Below, piece after piece: positions 61,702 to 64,000 of a DNA stretch of 64,000 nucleotides; position 1 is the stretch's first letter, and the number at the start of each line of letters is the position of its first letter. The stretch spans positions 31,743,409 to 31,807,408 of the forward strand of contig OY727093.1 of assembly GCA_963402885.1 (NCBI GenBank), written 5' to 3'. The DNA comes from Antedon bifida. Taxonomy: Eukaryota > Echinodermata > Crinoidea > Comatulida > Antedonidae. The notes below the pieces were generated by a model, which had not been told where the DNA came from, searched no databases, and saw only the letters and a program-made list of their open reading frames with translations. The translations under genes were made by a program, and so were the position numbers.

Positions 61702-62110
61702 TTGGTTCAGAGGTTGTTGAAGACTGACTGACGGTGGGGGATTTTAACTTCTTTTTAACTTTTAATTAAGTTTGTGAAAAGGACAAACTATTAAATATTT
61801 ACTACTTATAATTATCTTTGTTCAGATATTTAAATGAAAACTTGGCGTCTAAGTGTTATTTTCTGATTTCATTAACGTAAGTGATATGACCAATCACAAG
61901 CGATGGATTATTCGAACTGTTGCTTGTCATTGGTCAACACGCTTGCGTTGTATCTATGTTCTTGCGTTGCGTCTCTAGTGTGAACCAAGCTTTAAGGACT
62001 GATATCTATGCTACGTTCAGAGTGAGGTACACAATTTATCACGACATCTGGTCTAAGCCTAATGACGTTTACATATAGCGATAAATAATAGTTCTACAGT
62101 ATCATATATA
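61702..62110. repeat. duplicated upstream flank of thioesterase C
   Basis: Parallels 63221-64000: CAGAGGTTG, AAGACTGACTGAC, GTGAAAAGGACAAACT, GAAAACTTGGCGTCTAAGTG and ACATCTGGTCTAAGCCTAAT occur in both, in order. The right-hand copy has about 410 bp extra (63340-63752). Confidence 0.88.
61872..61995. mobile_element. family B MITE in left duplicate
   Basis: CCAATCACAAGCGATGGATT and TGCGTCTCTAGTGTGAACCA. The same copy is in the right duplicate at 63801-63914, so it was inserted before the duplication. Confidence 0.75.
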
Positions 62111-62122
62111 TGGAAATATTAT

Positions 62123-63186
62123 TCAAATTGTTTTAGGATTTGAATTGAAATCTAGTTGACCTCTAAAAACAACATTTTCCTGTTTTTTTGCCTCAAAATT
62201 AAGAAGATGATCTTGTTTGAAATCTTGCCACATTGTATAATGTAATTCATCTCCTTTCAATGTTTCGCTAACGTATTGAGCAATATAACCTCGTAACTGA
62301 CCCTTTAGAATATCTGGTGTAACATATGTGAGTATTTTATCAGTGTTGCTCGTAAAATATGATTGGACAACGTCGATGCAAAACTTGATATATGATGATT
62401 CATTCGTGTGTTTGTCTCCATCCACATATTCTTCGCCAACGATTACTTTGTTGTTGTAGATATCATCTGAAGATTCAGGAGTTTTAGAAAGATCAGTGAA
62501 ATGAGGTTTTTGCGCATGTGCAGCATATGGATACCTATCTCTCCATTCTTTTGGTATTGCGCACGGTCGTCTGCTTTCAACATTAACACATATAATTTGT
62601 GTATTAGATGTACTAATACACTTTTGCTGTTTTTCCAATATCAGCTTACTACGGCAAACAATCGAAGATGTCCCAATATACTTAACGCTATGCGTACCGT
62701 ATATAGGTTCTGATATCATATCGGTGGTGATATTCTCGTCGACGAATCCTTGCTGGTGACGTACAAAGTAGCATTCTTGCTTCCTTGAAAAATATAAGTT
62801 TCTATTTGAATTTTTGAGAACTTCTTCGTGAAGTTGTGCATGTCTTGACGGACGGACATAACCTGCAATATGAAATTATTATAAATATAATTTGTACATT
62901 CGGAAAGTATTTAAGTAGAACTATATAAATTTTAGGACTGATCGATATGATAATGAACACAAGTTTAGGATTTTTAAAATCCATTCGTTCATGAGATAGG
63001 ATTCCAGAATTAGACACCTACAAAGAACAACTAAACGTTCCTACCTGCTTCATTGAAGTCCTCCTTCCTCAGTTTTTCACCGCCGATAGCAACTCTAGTG
63101 CTGTTTGTCGATGCCATTCTTGTTAACATATCTAAGCCAGCTCGTTTCAGCTGTACCCTTTGAAGCATTGATGTTATGGTGAACAT
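62123..63186 (-). CDS. double-hotdog acyl-thioesterase-like protein, paralogue C
   Basis: Two coding exons, 63186-63045 and 62862-62123, give 293 aa. The longest in-frame start gives MFTITSMLQRVQLKRAGLDM, a basic amphipathic stretch suggesting mitochondrial import; a later ATG (MASTNSTRV) would match paralogue B's start better. The second hotdog reads IVGEEYVDGDKHTNESSYIK: relative to A and B the active-site-like Asn is Asp and the second Asn of H-x-N-N is Glu. It may have lost or changed activity. The fold-forming parts (RGYIAQYVSETLKGDELHYT, MWQDFKQDHLLNFEAKK) are kept. A truncated tandem copy lies at 61466-61701. Confidence 0.68.
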
Positions 63187-63402
63187 TTCGGATGATGATA
63201 GATGAAGAGCAGTGTTGGTTCAGAGGTTGGTGAAGACTGACTGACTGAAGGTGGAGGATTTTAACTTCTTTTAAACTTTTAATTAAGTTGGTGAAAAGGA
63301 CAAACTCTTAACTATTTACTACTTATAATTATCTTTATTACTTATGTTCAACCCGCGTTTGTATACCGTACCATATTGTTAAGTTATATAATATACTGTT
63401 TT

Positions 63403-63625
63403 GAAGGTTTGCATGGCGAAATCAAATGTTGATACAAATTTTGCAGTACACCACGTATATTAGTTCTGAAAAGAACTGTTGAGTTTCTTAACGTTTCTAT
63501 CAATATGCTTTGATCGTCCTCACTCCTGAGGACGATCAAAGCATATTGATCGAAACGTCGAGAAACTAAACAGTTCTTTTCAGAACTAATATACGCGGTG
63601 TACTGCAAAACTTATATCAACATAA
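63403..63625. repeat. foldback element with hammerhead-like core
   Basis: Two arms of about 95-100 bp are imperfect reverse complements around 63515-63530. The right arm contains CTGAGGA (63526-63532), a 7 bp stem CGATCAA/TTGATCG with a 6-base loop, then AAAC, the order found in hammerhead ribozymes (CTGANGA, stem II, GAAA). The left arm has the mutated counterpart on the minus strand. Arms also share TTAGTTCTGAAAAGAACTGT. Fragments lie at 1595-1740 and 4495-4600. A Penelope-like origin is inferred. Confidence 0.72.
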
Positions 63626-63800
63626 TTATATTATACTGGTAAGCTTCTTTAACCCGTCTAACCCCGAAGAATACCTTAAAAGCTTTTTTCAACGTATGTA
63701 TTAAAATAAAAACATATTACCGATTTGTCTGCTGCTTTTACAACATGTGTTTAGATATTTAAATTAAAACTTGGCGTCTAAGTGTTATTTTCTGATTTCA

Positions 63801-63914
63801 TTAACGTAAGGTATATGACCAATCACAAGCGATGAAATATTCAAACTGTCGCTTGTCATTGGTCCACTAGCTTGCGTTGTTCTTGCGTTGCGTCTCTAGT
63901 GTGAACCGAGCTTT
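63801..63914. mobile_element. family B MITE in right duplicate
   Basis: CCAATCACAAGCGATGAAAT and TGCGTCTCTAGTGTGAACCG; pair of the copy at 61872-61995. Confidence 0.75.
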
Positions 63915-64000
63915 AAGGACTGATATCCATGCTACGTTCAGAGTGAGGTGCATAACTTATCGAGACATCTGGTCTAAGCCTAATGAAGTTTACATATAGA

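Larger units (their letters stand above)
63187..64000. repeat. upstream flank of thioesterase C, right duplicate
   Basis: Second copy of the flank at 61702-62110, carrying the foldback repeat and a family B element. It reaches the window edge, so the tandem array may continue. No coding region seen. Confidence 0.8.

Overview
The window is animal nuclear DNA: AT-rich, with GT-AG introns, about 46 kb of multi-exon genes and many dispersed repeats. Protein content (FYCO1, SMARCE1/BAF57, a neurexin-IV/CNTNAP protein, thiamine pyrophosphokinase, SEC61 gamma, otopetrin-like proteins, a C-type lectin) and the frequent AGGCCTA words fit an invertebrate deuterostome, most likely an echinoderm. I cannot place it to class from sequence alone.

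Layout. 397-864 (-) is a small secreted C-type lectin. 0.9-6.2 kb is repeat-rich intergenic DNA, including a 1.47 kb element with short-MITE termini and a minisatellite. 6285-9954 (-) is SMARCE1 (9 coding exons, 456 aa). 11416-21313 (-) is FYCO1 (17 coding exons, 1491 aa; RUN, coiled coil, FYVE, LIR, GOLD). 26227-45732 (-) is a CNTNAP/neurexin-IV gene (22 coding exons, 1276 aa). It starts head-to-head, 318 bp away, from TPK1 (46051-48004, +, 6 exons, 250 aa). 48803-49695 (-) is SEC61G (68 aa). 50.9-64 kb is a younger-looking locus: three genes for a double-hotdog, FatA/FatB-like thioesterase family (279, 276 and 293 aa) plus a truncated copy, interrupted by two intronless otopetrin-like channel genes (578 and 575 aa).

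Repeats. One TIR element (family A, about 130-170 bp, termini near AAGCTCTGTCTACACTATC) occurs 26 times plus fragments between 5.3 and 49.6 kb and never in 50-64 kb. Its core carries a 21 bp unit present one to three times, expanded to about 14 units at 28.46-28.77 kb. Three other TIR families (B, C, D), tRNA-derived SINEs, LINE 3' ends and a foldback repeat with hammerhead-ribozyme-like cores are also present.

How the genes relate. The 6-50 kb genes are conserved housekeeping or neural/septate-junction genes with no evident shared pathway. The 50-64 kb block is the dynamic part: tandem duplication, probable gene conversion in the otopetrins, a microhomology-type deletion in a thioesterase copy, and a substituted active-site motif in another. 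All exon boundaries were read by eye from splice consensus and reading-frame continuity, with no transcript data.
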